Of a stretch of DNA of 64,000 bases, positions 26,142 through 39,600 are shown piece after piece (the stretch's first letter is position 1; each line of letters starts with the position of its first letter). This stretch comes from Balanoglossus misakiensis. Taxonomy: Eukaryota > Hemichordata. The notes below the pieces were generated by a model that saw only the letters and a program-made list of their open reading frames with translations, was not told the DNA's origin and did not search any database. Made by a program: the position numbers and the translations under genes. Location: the NCBI GenBank assembly GCA_040954595.2, contig CM082593.2, positions 5,084,001-5,148,000 of the forward strand. Direction: 5' to 3'.

Positions 26142-29100
26142 TTAAAACTTCTGCATTACTTTGAGCAAGTCTTGGTACAGAACCTTGGCTGCATCGACAG
26201 CCCAAATAAAATCGATGTGATCAAACTTAGGAATACTTTGAGAGTGGACCAGATTCTTTATTTTGGGAATAAGCAACTCCACATCCTTGGGATCGGCGAG
26301 AATGTCCCAATCTCCGGTAAACACGGCCGTGGGGACCTCCATCTTTCTAACGTCATACTCGGGAGCATGTAACTGAAACGGAAAATGCAAACATGGAATT
26401 AAATATGGATGCACTGCAGCTGTAAGGCTCTCTGATTGGCTGTTGTCATGGTAGCTATATGGTGACATGGTGTCAAAGTTCATGGAAGTGTTGCGTTGTT
26501 TACCCCTGGTAATTTGTCAGCATCTTGCGTCATTTTATAGATTGGTGGCTGAGCTTGAATTACTACCATGAAAACTCTTATTTTTGGAATTATACTCACA
26601 GTGTTGTAATGTCTTAGATTGCCGATTATCCCATAATCATACTTCTGGAATTTGTGTGACTTGATCATCTGAAAAACATTACAAGAAGTAAATTTGCCAT
26701 TAGCATATGGGCTATGCAATTAACATGTACATCACACACACACACACACACACAGACAGAGACACACACAAACACGCACACATTTCCATGGATCATCAAA
26801 ACTGGTAACTTCATATCCATCAACACTGGAGGCAAAAAAAAAGAAATACACCCAAGAATGAAATTAAAACATAGTTGCTCACCTGGGCCCAGTGAGCCAT
26901 ATTCCTCACTGAGGTACCAGCGGGAGAGTGGGTAACATACACAGGCACTCGGGAGGCGTTCATACGATGGCAGTCAAACCCACCCACCATAAAGATGAGG
27001 CTTTCACAGACGATGACCGTCTTTTCATTGCCGCAAACGGTATGCCCGAACAACTCAATCAGTTTGCTCTGTGGTAAGAAATCGTACATCCCCAGGCCAC
27101 TCAATACCACCTGAGGGTAGAGGAGAGAATTCAGAGTTGTTAGTTATAAATCTGGCTCATGGGTGGTGGATGGATGCATACACACACTCACACACACACA
27201 CACACACAGCACATATATACACAGGCTTCCATCCATCCATCCATCCACGGATGTGTAACGTACACTGAAGTCAAACCTGTTTTAGTGGCCACTGGCATGG
27301 CAGTGACCACTTGTCTATTACTTTATTAGTGGTCACTTTGTTACAGTCCCTGTGCAATTTACATCTGCATTAATTGACCTGTCTTATAATAAAGGCCATC
27401 AGTTTTAGGACCATTGACTTTCCAGGTTTGACTGTCAATACATTTGGAATACTCACATCAATTCCTTTGTAAATGTCTGAATCGGCGAGAATCCTGATTG
27501 GACTTTCATTGTACCCTACTGTGGCCACCGGTGCCAGTGCTGTGAACAGTTTCACTTTTTTGGCCAGCTGGGGGTTCTCGGAGAACGCAGCGAAGGCTAC
27601 CGTGGTCCCCTGCGAGTGTCCGATGTAGAAGAGCTGTGATTGGCCGGTGACTTCGAGAGCGTAGTTGATGAACGCCGGGAGGTCATATTTGGCCATCTCA
27701 TCCCAACTGGAACAGAGACCAATGAAAAGGAAATTGACAGACCATTTTTGGATGATTTCGATTCACAATCTCTCAGGTATATATATACCCGTTTGATTTC
27801 CCTCATGCCCAATCTATATGTGTACATATATTAAATCTCACACAAATGCCAGTTGCTGTTTGTATACTCAACAAGAACAAGTTGTTCACTCTATGCAAAC
27901 TGCACAAGGCACAAAAGCTCAGGTCATATATAGACACCTGCATTGCAGCGTTGGTTCAGGATTCGGTACTATAGTCAAACCTGTGTTAGTGACCACCTCT
28001 ATATAGTGGCCACTATGTTACAGTCCCTGTGCAACTTACATGTGCATTAATTGACCTGTCTATAAAGACCACCTTTCTATAAAGGCCAGTTTATGAAAGT
28101 CCCTTGACTGGCCACTATACACAGGTTTGACTAGTACTGTCTAACCAAACAGAAGCTGCGCTCACCTGAATTCCCAGAAACTCTTTTCTTCCGCTGACAG
28201 CTTGACATGGCCTCTGCTGTATGTACTGCCCCTGCAGTTTCCCAGCCACACGTCATAGCCGTCGTCAGCGAGGATAAAAGCGAGACTCTGATCCACCAAA
28301 TTGGTCAAGAAGTTGGTGGCGTCGCCGAGTAAACCATGCTGCAGGTACACCACCGGCCTGGAACCTGGCAGTCATGCAAATCAAAACAGCAGCTTAATTA
28401 TTGTCCTTATAAGTCAGAAGCAATTATGGCCGCTGAATTTCAAATTTCTCCACAGGTTCACATGTAACGCACACATACATACATATTTCCCACATTGAGT
28501 TTCAGAAATTTTTACAAAACATTGTGTGCCCTTCAAAGAAACACAACGTCATAAATCGCTATCTTTTGACATAATTCCGAAGTTTGTTTCACATGCAATA
28601 TTCTATTTGCGTTGGTCGACTCACACTTTGGAACTACGCCAACTCTGGCTAACCCAAGGCCAGCATGTTCATATATTAAGGCCTCTTATTTTCCCTAATC
28701 ATCACCTGACTGTAACCATAGGCCTATACTGTCTATGCTGTTACATAGAAATCACATGATCCTAGATTATCACATGATTGTCATATAAAGAAATCATGTG
28801 ATCCATATCAGTACTTAATTGTGATTATATAACCTGTTTGTCTATGGATTGTCTGCTACCCAAAACAGTGGCCCAACCAGCACAAGTGGCTGTCGACAGT
28901 TTGAGGACATTTTTATTTGGCAGAATTACATTGCTGGCAATTTTTATGTCAAAATAGGATATAGATACCATTACCTACCAATTACTTATACTAGTTTTAT
29001 AAGTAATGGTGGCACATATTAAATATGGTGTTGGTCTCTCTCAAATTAGAGAACAGATTTAGTTTTGGTATCAGGACAGTATGATAGTTGATTTTTTGGG

Positions 29101-30522
29101 GGGAAGGTTGATGAAGTACAGGCAAGTTCTTTTACACATACCATTGAAACTAGTGTTATTTCGGCCATGCGGAATCCTCTGCATTGAGAGAATATATCCG
29201 TCTTTTGTCTCCACATAATGGTCTTCACATGGAAACCCTTTGCTGGTGATAAGCTGAGACTGCAGACAAGAAGAGAAGATTAAAGATTATTTGGTGGAGA
29301 CATTACGTCATGTGACACTCACCTGATAGGTTACTTGTATGATAGAAATCTTTCTTGGTGTCATTAACCCCTGTGGCAGACATACCCAGGTTCGCCTTTT
29401 CAGTGAAATAACTGAAGAAGTTAATTGGCAGTTAGCAACAACAGTATTTCTTGAACATTTCAATATTTTGCATAGGGACCAATACTAGCTTAGAAAATCT
29501 TTAGAATGAAACTTTCACTTTCGATTGTAAGTCAGAACTCTTTTTGCGGGAAATGTAAATGGTACTTTTGCTTTTGGTATTTTCCTGGACCTTACTAAAG
29601 ATTTTGATTTTATTGGTATGATTCATGAGATTCTTCTCTCAAAGCTTTCATACAAAGATGTCAAAAACTGGTGCAATGCTAACGAGCTGACAATGAGTTA
29701 TTTAAAATCTAACTACATGTTTCTTTCAGCCTATCACCTTCAAATCAATAAACCACATTGTATTAGTATTAATGAATAATTTACTGGATTAAAACTATAT
29801 AGTTACCTGGGAACTGATATCGATAAACACATTACATTTACTTGGAAATCTCAGGTTGGTATGATTTCCAAATTAAGGTAGGGGACTACCAAAATAGCAT
29901 AGGGGACATTGGGGCAGAAAGAATTTATGGTACCTTGGGAAGGTTTGTATTGTAAATCACATTGCTGCTGAATACAGCAACACTGATAGTGCCGGGCAAT
30001 CTGTAAAATATTCTTTTAATAACACTTTTTATAGCAACAGTGAAAATAGAAAACAGATTTAAACAAAGTGAACTTGCTTTGAGAAAGAAAAAGCTGGCTG
30101 TGCAAATGGAACTTTGCCAGCTGCAAAGTTTTTTCTACATTCCAATCTCCCATGTTTGTTTTACCTTGCAAAGATCCATGACATAACATTTGAAAAACAC
30201 TTGCATCTAAACTGCCAACACGTGTATTAATTAAACTCTCCCAAAGCCCTTAGTTAAATTAAGTTTCAAAGACATTATAAAACTGACTTACCACGTTCAT
30301 TTTTGTTTCTGGGTCAAGCTGAAGGCGTTTAGCTTTCTGCATCTCAAGATTATCCTTGTAACCACAGGTGGGGTAAAAACCCAACCTGTAACCCTCCGTG
30401 CTGGAACTTACAGAGTTGTGGTTTGCGGCACTTAAATTTGAAACACCGGCAAAAGCAGATAGCCCTCTTTGCCACAGGAAACACATTGCCACAAGGGAAC
30501 AGAAAGTGCTGTTTCGTTTCAT
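26142..30522 (-). CDS. LIPA-like: Acid lipase B (LIPA/gastric-lipase family), tandem paralogue
   Basis: Seven exons: 30522-30292, 29259-29142, 28364-28166, 27706-27457, 27110-26883, 26668-26600, 26372-26142, giving 441 aa. Exons 2, 3, 4, 6 and 7 are exactly as long as those of lipase A, with the same phases. The N-terminus is [17 protein letters not shown]..., a signal peptide, followed by a Cys-containing pro-segment unlike that of lipase A. Key motifs are [13 protein letters not shown] (Ser214), GDWDILADP and FDHIDFIW (His417), so the catalytic triad is intact. Expected role: secreted or lysosomal neutral-lipid/cholesteryl-ester hydrolase. Its introns contain two copies of a short MITE and a dead LINE fragment. 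Exon 2 is far more similar to exon 2 of lipase A than the other exons are, suggesting gene conversion. Confidence 0.95.
26732..26782. repeat. (CA)n microsatellite in lipase B intron 5
   Basis: A CA dinucleotide run with a few G interruptions on the plus strand, about 60 bases beyond exon 6 of lipase B. A second CA run is at 27180-27210 in intron 4. Confidence 0.9.
27180..27246. repeat. (CA)n and (CCAT)n microsatellites in lipase B intron 4
   Basis: CA repeats at about 27180-27208, followed by CCATCCATCCATCCATCC at about 27230-27246. Simple repeats between exons 4 and 5. Confidence 0.85.
27270..27432. mobile_element. TA-flanked MITE, copy 1 (lipase B intron 4)
   Basis: Starts GTCAAACCTGTTTTAGTGGC and ends CCAGGTTTGAC, an inverted pair. 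Inside it shares TTACAGTCCCTGTGCAA and GCATTAATTGACCTGTCT with copy 2. The flanking TA is mutated in this copy. It lies within 25 bases of the exon 4 donor at 27456. Confidence 0.75.
27974..28131. mobile_element. TA-flanked MITE, copy 2 (lipase B intron 3)
   Basis: A 158-base element with terminal inverted repeats GTCAAACCTGTGT...ACACAGGTTTGA(C), flanked by TA on both sides (27972-27973 and 28132-28133). TA duplications and short inverted ends suggest a Tc1/mariner-mobilised MITE. Sub-terminal repeats (GTGACCAC/GTGGCCAC) are also inverted. No coding capacity. Confidence 0.8.
29568..29880 (+). pseudogene. Degraded LINE reverse-transcriptase fragment
   Basis: Translation on the plus strand gives [14 protein letters not shown] and HEILLSKLS, the usual RT motif FLDLxKAFDxIDHxILLxKL with the second part decayed. 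It jumps to [17 protein letters not shown], a stop, and then [18 protein letters not shown], the typical segment after the RT palm. Internal deletions and stops show it is dead. It sits antisense in intron 1 of lipase B and differs from the LINE at the left edge. Confidence 0.75.
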
Positions 30523-32241
30523 GATTATTTGATACCAGTTTAGAAGTAAATACTAGCAGTACCAATGCAATTGTTAATCAGTTCACTGTTAATACTGCTC
30601 CAGCACACAGACCAAAATGAACCACTACAATCTTCTGCTAGTGTAGCTATTGTTTGCCTGACAATCACATGACACACTTTTCTCCAAACAAAAACAATTG
30701 TTAATGCAGCTCAAGTGCTGGGTGGTTCCACTTTTAATAGGGGGTCATCACAACACTGTTTGCAGCTGGCTGGCTTCATGTTGACCTACATCATACCTCA
30801 TTCATTATTCATGAGGGATATTATAAATAAAACTCGAATGTGGACAGTTATTAACTACAGACAAGACTGAATACCACCAAGACTATATATACATCTGCAT
30901 TTGCAAGATCCCAGAGTTACTACACTCTGTCATTATGTAAGACTGCATGGTCAAAAGGTGTACCCCAACAGAAATGGTGTAGATAATTGTGCGGGCGCTT
31001 GACTGAATGGGTGCTGAGAAGTGGGTCAGGTTTTGACCTACCTATAATTACATGCCTCAATTTCTACTATGGTAGTACTGTATCTTGGGCGATGCATTAT
31101 ACTTAGCTGCCTTGACAACTCACTCAGTGCAAAATTAACAGTATACAGTACTTATGATATCCCATGATTCACTCTGATTTGTATCAATGGAGTTTCTGCA
31201 CTGATGATGATGCTGCTGCTGATGTTTATTTCGGTATGAAGGCTGCAGACCCTTTAATAGATAAAAAAGTAAAATCTAATAAAATACATGCCATCTTGGT
31301 TGTACAAAATGCTTACAAATATAAGATTCTTTCTCTCAATTGGAAGGAAAAGATCTAATACATACTGTAGTGAATGGCTTGACAATCTGAAGCAACACAC
31401 TGCAATTCTAAAGAGCTTACCCTTTAAATTATCAAGTGCAAATAGTCTTCAATATAACATATAAAGTTTGTAAGTTTGAACTGACAGTAAGTTCTTCAGT
31501 GAAGTCTAACAAGTTTCCCAATGAATACTGTACATAAATTTTGACTCGAGAGTGCGCCTCCAAGAGTCCAACCGCAGACCTCGGACAGGAGCCTGAACTG
31601 AGGCTTTCACGCAGAGTTTAGTCCCTTCAGCATGTTCAGTGATGACCTCACGCCATCTTTGTGATTGTAATTAGGCCGTGATGATAGTATTGTTAGAAGC
31701 CCAAGACAGTTTTCATAAGACCATCGGTGCCGCTGTACAGTCTGTGTATACACGTACAGTGTGCCTTCTGTATAGTGTATGCTAATTTTAACCTTTGACA
31801 CAACCGGCTTGAAACGCCCTTGTTGGTTAATAAAATGAAGTGTACTCCTGTATGGACAATATTATATGATTTAACTGTATCAAGACATTTTCTTTTAGTT
31901 GAAATACCAAAATGACAAATATTTCCAAATAACTTTAGACAATCCGATTGTTTCCCGTGGACTATATATATGATGATTTGGTCCAATCAGATTGGTCGTA
32001 CCAAACGCATTCGTTCAATAGGAATATTTACAGTAACAAATTCGATAGTCAGGGTTTGCTTCTTGTTGTTAAAATATTTCTCATAAAATCTATTTTAGAC
32101 TCGTTTTCAAACTGAGCGTCAATTAACTGATTTATTAGGCACTTTTTCACCCTTACAGATGGGTTTAGGTGCGAGTTGGCGTGTCGATAGCTACACTGTT
32201 ACTGTGAATTCTGTGATGCAGTAAGCGAACTCAAATCCAAG
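30523..32241. other. Head-to-head intergenic region: lipase B and the J-protein
   Basis: The two genes diverge from here, 1.7 kb apart, so this region should hold both promoters. No strong TATA box or coding segment is visible. An in-frame TAG at 32188-32190 limits the J-protein start to 32242. Confidence 0.5.
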
Positions 32242-35200
32242 ATGGATGGCAATAAAGACGAAAGCGAGCGATGTATTGAAATTGCACTGAAATATATCGC
32301 TCAGGGACATAAGGAGAAGGCCATCAAATTTCTGCAGAAGGCGGAAAGGCTTTTCCCATCGAAAAAGGCAAAAGGTGAGATTTTCATCGTAATACCATGA
32401 CTTGCCGGAGCAATCATGTTGACAACGAAATACGTGTCCAAAGATCAGAATTACATTACATGTATATGGCAAAAATCATGGACCCTTGCTTTTATCGTCG
32501 AAAATACCGAAACTTTTGAGTTGTAGACGTACATTACCGCCGCAATCGTGCCGTAGATAGGATGTTTAGTCCGAGTATTGAAGGCTGTGTTAGTGGTAGA
32601 CGTTTGTTGGTACATTGAGGACATGTCCGAGTTGATAAACTGTGAACTGATCTACATCGTCTCTGTGTTTGCACTTACAATACATGTGTTTACCTCTGCA
32701 TGATCATACAGCAAACGTATCCTTATCGTTACGTCGCTATCATTGCAATCCATCGCAAAATAGACCAGTAGAGATCCAGATGTGCCACAGAAAGTGGTTG
32801 AATTGGACGTAACCCTAGTGGAGACCAGGCTGTTTATGAAGGATTATGTTTTGCCATGTCCATTTCAACCACCATGTCCATTTCAACCACTCTACCTAGA
32901 AATAGGTGATTTTTCTCTTTAATCAAGATTGAGAACAAATTTCCATGCTTTGAGTAATTAAATGAGATTTGTTTTCTCGTCTTATTCATCCCCAGATTTA
33001 CTAGATTCGCTGACAATGAACGGAAGTTCGGCGGGATCACACGGCCATTCCACAAACAAGCATAGTGAGAAACAAGCAGAAAATGAGAAATCAACACCTG
33101 AACACAAAGAAAATGGTGAAATTAAAGTAGATTACACACAAGAGCAGCTTCAAGCCGTCAAAAAGTAAGTGTAACTAAAATTCAGTGTGCACTCACTTCA
33201 ATTTGGGAAGTTCTAGACGTTTCTTTGTATGAGGTACATTATATGCAAAAGAGGAGGAAAGATGATGGGATTATTGGATTTCTTTTGACAGGATAAAAAA
33301 ATGTAAAGACTATTATGAAATTCTTGGTGTGTCCAAGGAAGCAAGTGAGTCAGAATTGAAGAAAGCATATAGGAAATTAGCACTTCAATTTCATCCAGAC
33401 AAGAACCATGCACCAGGGGCAACAGAGGCATTCAAAGGTAACAATCTAAAAATTATCAAATGTATCGTTGTCACTTTTGATTTGAAAAGAAAATCAGTTG
33501 TGTTGATATATACATGTTTATATTAACGGCACATTGTTGGACAACACAGGTAATTTCTTGTACAAATTTAAAAAGACCTAAAATCAAGTAAAAATAGTAA
33601 CTGTGTGGCTTGTAGTCATTTGTGTAACATTCTGAGATGTGGGTTGTTGTGGTCATATGTGAGGTGGCTGAACTTGGCATTTGCTCAGCCATTAAAACAA
33701 TGCAACTGATTGGATACACGCACTGCACTTCTGGTCCATCCACATGATCACAGAAGACACTTCGCTGTTTTTCGGCACAATGTAAGTTGTCAAAAGTTGC
33801 CATGTAATCCTGCAAAGTGTGTTCCCAACCTAATCACTTACACGTTCCACTTCCAGCTATCGGCAACGCGTTCGCTGTTTTGAGCGACTCGGAAAAGAGG
33901 AGACGGTACGACCAGTATGGCAGCGAGGAAGAAATCACGTTTCGAAGGAGACACCATCACCACCACCACCATCATTTCCAGGACGATGATGACTGGGATT
34001 TCACGAGGGGATTTGAAGGTGAGTACTGACTGAGAGGAGGTTTAGATTCTCTGAGCTAAAGGGCACAGGGAATGCGCTAGGCCTCAAAATCTTGGGGTCC
34101 CTGGGACCCCTTCCTTGTGAAAATCAGGGGTCCCTAAATATTTTTGTGGGTCCCCATTTTTTCAATATATTATAACACATACGTACTCGCCACACACTTA
34201 CTGGCGAAGTCAACATCACAATTTAAGTGTATTTCCACATTTATTTTCATTTTCTATGAACGTTTCATTTTTTATTATAAAGTAATTTCCTTCTGGCTTT
34301 CTGTTCATTGAAGTTTGACATAGCTTGAGAAAAAGATTTTGCCAATCAATAACAACAACAACAAACAAACAATAAAATCGCGGAGGGAGAGCCCCCTGTG
34401 TTTATACGGGGAACCACAGTGAGGAAGCGATGCATAGCTATCGATGTCAGAGTGTTCTGATCGTTGACGAGTTTTGCCCCCATATTTAACCCAGTCCAGC
34501 TACATGGAGTCGGATAAATCAAAGATTTTCAAGCGAAAACGGGTGAAAGGATTACATGTACACCAATGAAGATAGACAGGCTGTAAAAAGCATAATCAAA
34601 AGCGAGAAATTTTCTCTTTTTTGCGGAAATCAAACACATAGAACGAGAGAGTCAACAAAGACACCCGCTGAACTGTCGAAAACAAGGTCGCGCGCGTTCG
34701 ATTGACCGTGCGCGGTACATCGGGTCCACCGCTCGATGCAGTCGGCCGGCTGCATGGGTACGTCCCGCGATCGCGCGCGACCACCCGCTCTCGACATCGG
34801 CCCCTAATTAATGACACATAGTTCACAACTTGTTGACAAGGCAATTGGCGGACCTGCCAAAGAAAAAACGAAGCCAGTTTTTCTTTTGTTGTCAGGAAAA
34901 CTCTAACATGATTATTTCACACTTTGTTTTTGTTTACAAGTGTCAATCTTCTGGATTAGCCAGCCGTAAAAGCGTTTTTGAATAAACAAATTAAAATTAC
35001 AAGACGATCATTAATTACTGCAGTGTGCGCTCAGCTGGGGTTCCCCGGACGCAGACATCAAAGTGAACCCGCGTCCCAGCAAAAAAGCTTGCGTCCCGGA
35101 CGCGGAATTCTGCGTTAACGCGATCCCTGGGGCATAACCTTGAGAATACTGTATTCTCACCGAGTACGTCTATCTTGGGAGTACTGTGTGTGTTACCCTC

Positions 35201-36678
35201 GCTGTCGGCAGTAATAGACTAATTTTGTGGATTTCTTTCAGGGGACATATCGGCAGAGGAACTGTTCAATATGTTCTTTGGTGGCGGTATGCCATCAGGT
35301 CGTGTACATGTGCATAGACAAAGAGCTCATAGACACAGACAACAGACACAGTCAGAGGTAAGTGCATATACTTCAAATTTCGATTCAGTGCATTGCATTG
35401 GAGTCTTTTAGAATGGATTACATGAGCAGCTATGTAGTCATCCATACTGTCATTTATAGTTTGAAGCATATTTCTGTTATTTTAAACTCTATTTGTTTCT
35501 CCCCCTAGGCATCCTATGCATACATGATTCAGCTGATGCCAATTCTTGTTTTAGTCGTGCTGTCACTGCTATCGAGTCAGTTGATACAAGCCCCTCCGTA
35601 CACTTTCAATCCCAAAGGGTAAGTAACACACCAACTTGGAAGAAAGTAAACCATGGTAAACTTGAGATGTACATAATGTGCATGCGCCATCACTGGTGGC
35701 ATCATGAACACTGAATGAGAATAAATGTTTACTAGGATAGTTTACTTTATTCTGTGAAAATAAGTTGTCAACTATGTTTCTCAACAGACTATTCACAGAA
35801 GAAAGAACGACATTTAACCTAGGAGTGAAGTACTATGTGAAGGTGAGGTTTTCATCAGTACTTTCTGAATTTTCATGAGATGTTATCAGGAGGTGTATAT
35901 TATTGGCAGACTCATTACCAATAGGGGTCGTTCGTAAGGTGGGAGGTACGTGGTAAAAAATGGCTGTGCTCCTCAGTGAATTAAAAAAACAACTATTTTT
36001 TGTGTCCTCTGATTTTACAGAAAGAATTTTTGAGGGAGTATCAAGGCAGAGTGCGCGAAGTCGACAGACAAGTTGAAGATGAGTACATAGGCAATCTTCG
36101 AAACCAGTGTTGGAAAGAACAAAATTACAGTGAGTACTTGATCAGTTGCCTCAAAGAATTCTATGATTTGAGATTCAAGAGTTTCGAGCAGTGATGCTCA
36201 GTTGATTTTGACAAAACATCACAAAGTGGAGTCATTTACATGATGCTACTGAAATACCTAAGCTTGAATGGGGAAACCCACATGTGCTTTTTGGAATGCA
36301 AATGAGCAATGTGAATGGTTTGCATAAAAATGACAATATGGAAATATGGGTGTTTATTATTAACATGGCAAAACTATCACTGGTCCTCAACCAGTAAAAT
36401 GTGTATAAATATCCTTGGAAATATGTATATTAGAATTGTATTTATGCGCATGTCTCATTTATTTCTGTCCATATGTTTGGGTAATCTTTTTGTCTGTATT
36501 ACCCCCAAAGATAAACCTCAAAAACGCCCTTTAAAAGTGCTTTTGTATCTCTTTTTTTCCAGAGGAAAATTTATTTTACAAAGCAAAATATTTTAGCGAC
36601 CGGAAGCTTTACGAAAAGGCACAGAATTTGGCAACGCCGTCGTGTGAAACGCTTCGGAAAGTCTACGGCCAGGGTTAG
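32242..36678 (+). CDS. DNAJB14: DNAJB12/DNAJB14-type ER membrane J-protein
   Basis: Nine exons: 32242-32374, 32996-33164, 33292-33437, 33857-34018, 35242-35357, 35509-35618, 35788-35842, 36021-36129, 36563-36678, giving 371 aa, the usual family length. The N-terminal helix region ([19 protein letters not shown]) matches DNAJB12/14. The J-domain spans about residues 107-171 with HPD at 135-137 ([26 protein letters not shown]). Then comes a run of eight His at 182-189, a Gly/Phe-type segment, one membrane span at about 246-265 and the C-terminal DUF1977 domain. The family is anchored in the ER with the J-domain facing the cytosol, where it recruits Hsc70 for ER-associated degradation and membrane-protein quality control. 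It looks like the single ancestor-type gene, so the symbol could equally be DNAJB12. Genes on both sides are unrelated in function. Confidence 0.96.
32854..32890. repeat. Two-copy 18-base tandem repeat in J-protein intron 1
   Basis: CCATGTCCATTTCAACCA occurs twice in direct succession. Minor local duplication. Confidence 0.8.
34019..35241. other. Intron 4 of the J-protein gene
   Basis: 1.2-kb intron. Contains short GGGGTCCC/GGGACCCC motifs near 34090-34160 and a CpG-richer patch around 34680-34800. No coding segment or intact element seen. Confidence 0.5.
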
Positions 36679-39600
36679 GAGAGATGACCTTACCCCCATG
36701 TGATAAATTCTCACCCAGAGTCTTCACAAAGACAAGTGTACAGTATACACCATGTCAGAGGAGAAGACCATCTATAAATTATGGGAAGTTCAAATCACTT
36801 CTTCACACCTCTAACCATTCACAGATGGACTCAACCTACTATTGTTATAATTGGACTGTACCAAAGAGTCCAGGGGGTGGCAAGGTATATAAAAAATAAG
36901 CCGTGATATCACAGTGTCAACTGTGTGCCTTTCTGTGTTTTAGTTCCATGTGGAACTGCTTCTTGAAAGAGAAAATTTCAGAGTATCAAGAAAATTTACA
37001 TGGACTTGTATTTCAGAGAAAGATAATTGAGTTAAGACTGCTAACTTCTCACACCTTATGGTGAGAGGAACATCTAATCAAGTAAAATAATAGAAAATAA
37101 TTTAAATAATGCAGAATATTTGTCAATATATGTTTTTTTGAATTAATGAGACATTTTGTGTTATATTACAAGTTGGCAAACTAAAAAAATGAGTTTATTT
37201 TTTAACTCTGACATTTCGGGATTATTTTTTTGCCTGTCAACTGTTTATTAGTGAAATTGATGTTTATAGTTTTGATTTTTTTTAGTTTCTATGGAAACCC
37301 TTTTGAAATAATAGTAATGTTAACTAATGTACAGAGAATGGTCACAGTCATAGTGTAATCGTGGATTCTCATTCGTTAACTCTGTCATCCATGATGACCT
37401 ATGACCTTGCGTGCACTGTACCCCCACACACTAGCTGTGACTTTGGACTATTTTTGGTCTGTTGGCATTTCATGATAGCGAGTCAAATATGAAAATGTTG
37501 CTGATACACAGAACAAAAAATAGTTAAAAATGGCCAAACGTTACAGCTAATGCTGTTCATCATTATCACCAGAAATGTGACTTTTTTTAGTAAATACGGA
37601 TTTATTTATCATCATTTAGTGGGATGGGTGGGGGATTTCTGGGTCGTGTTAAAAATTAGTTGAACCGTTCTTTTCTTGAGAACCGTTTCCAACACTGGAA
37701 TGTTTGTAGACTTTAACTGTCAATCCTCTGTGCAATCTCTCTACAATGGTTGAATTATTTTTTACAGTGGTTTGCATGGCGAGGTTGGCAAAGATTCTTC
37801 TCATGGCATGCTCAGTGGGTTGTGAGAGTCAAATTTAACATGTATGTCAAGAGAATGTGCCAAACAACCCCCATGCCTTGACTTCTAAGTGAAGTTGTCA
37901 TTGTGTGTACTTTTAATTTACAGTAAAACAATTTCGATAGTTGCTTTTTTACTTGTGAGACTGCAATGAGTGTATCCAGCGGTTATTGTATAAATTGGTT
38001 TTACGGTGTCATCGTTGAAACCGAATAAGTGAGGGGTGAAATATATGGGGACTGTTTTCTATGGCGGTCTTCATCGTCTGAGAGTGATGTGGTCATCTGT
38101 GAATTTTGTCTAATCAAGCAGGTCTCTTATCTGTCTTGAACTAGAGACAGTTTTATGGTCTATTTAGTGCAATCATCAACTCATGCCCTTGTTTTTCGAA
38201 AAGTACTTTTGCCAGACATCTTGGATATCTTGGAAGAGCGCCCCCTATAGTCACAAATACTCGTATCTGTCAAGAATTTTCCGATTGCCACCCTGAATCT
38301 TGGAAACTTGTCATTTGCAACCTCCATCCTTGCCTCAAAGCTGGCATATGGATTTTTTTTTTGCAACTTTGCAAGTAATGTGTGCCTTTGTGTAATATTT
38401 GCCAATAGTACAGTCAGGGGTTTGTACACTCCTGCAAGTCTTGGGGGAAAAAAAGTGAAACTTACACCAGTTAAATTCTGGTAATTTTATTTCACCTGTT
38501 ATACCCCTTAATGTTAATGTATAGATTATTTGAAGTGTTGATGATCATGAGAAATTTTGAGAAAATTACTACACACTGCAATCTCTCGAAAAAACTCTCG
38601 AAAAGTCCCGGTATTGTCAATGACCAGGACCTAATGAGACCAAAGCATTTAGAGTGGAGTTGTTCAGTATTGAATTTTTTAGTTTGTAAATGTATGTACT
38701 CTGTAATTGTAAAGTGCATAGTCCACATCTGTTGTAAAAAATTTCTGTTGGCCTTCTGGGGAGTTTTGACAATCCCAGCAGATTTATAACCAAGCAAAAT
38801 TTGTAGGAAATTAGATTAGATCCAGCAGTAAATATCCCCCCCCCCCTCCCCCGTACCAATTGCCATGGTAAATTGACCCCTCCCCCTCTAGCACCAATTG
38901 AATCCTTACTTTGATTCTGCTGTTTGACCATCAAAGCATACAGTCAGTTACCAGGTAGCTGACCTGTATTCAAATACTAATTCACATGGTTTAGATTCAA
39001 ACTTTCCTGACCATGAGATTTTAATTCAAATATAAGGCAAAACACATGTACATTAATTTCTGTGCACAGAAAAGGGAGACTTGCAGTGTAAGTTTTATAA
39101 TTCCAAAACTAATATTTATAAAAAAAAATCCATGTGTTTGTGAAGAATAACATTGCCATAGAAACAATATCACCCACCACTGTGACAGAAAAGATTTATG
39201 TCAGGAATTGAGTGTACACGACTGAAAATGGTGTCTGGTCTTTGATTAGTCAATCTGTTGTAAATTGACTACATCATTGGACTTGTTTAGATGGCAATAA
39301 ATGTTTCTTCATTCTGTAAATAAACATGGAATATTTGCAAACCTCTGTATTGATGACTATAATAAAAGATTTGAAATGAAAATAGATATTTGTGCCATTT
39401 CATACACTTTTAGTTTGTTGCAGGTTTTCAGATTAATTACGGAAGATATACTGTCGCTAACTGGGGTCGTCAAATCGTGTCGAAAAGCAGTTCAATGGCG
39501 CCCCCTTCCTGGAAAATTCTCGTTACTTTTGTTTTTGTTGATTTAGTTTCCCTATTTTACCTTATCACTTGAACATGCGATCCCCAGACTCCTAAAATTC

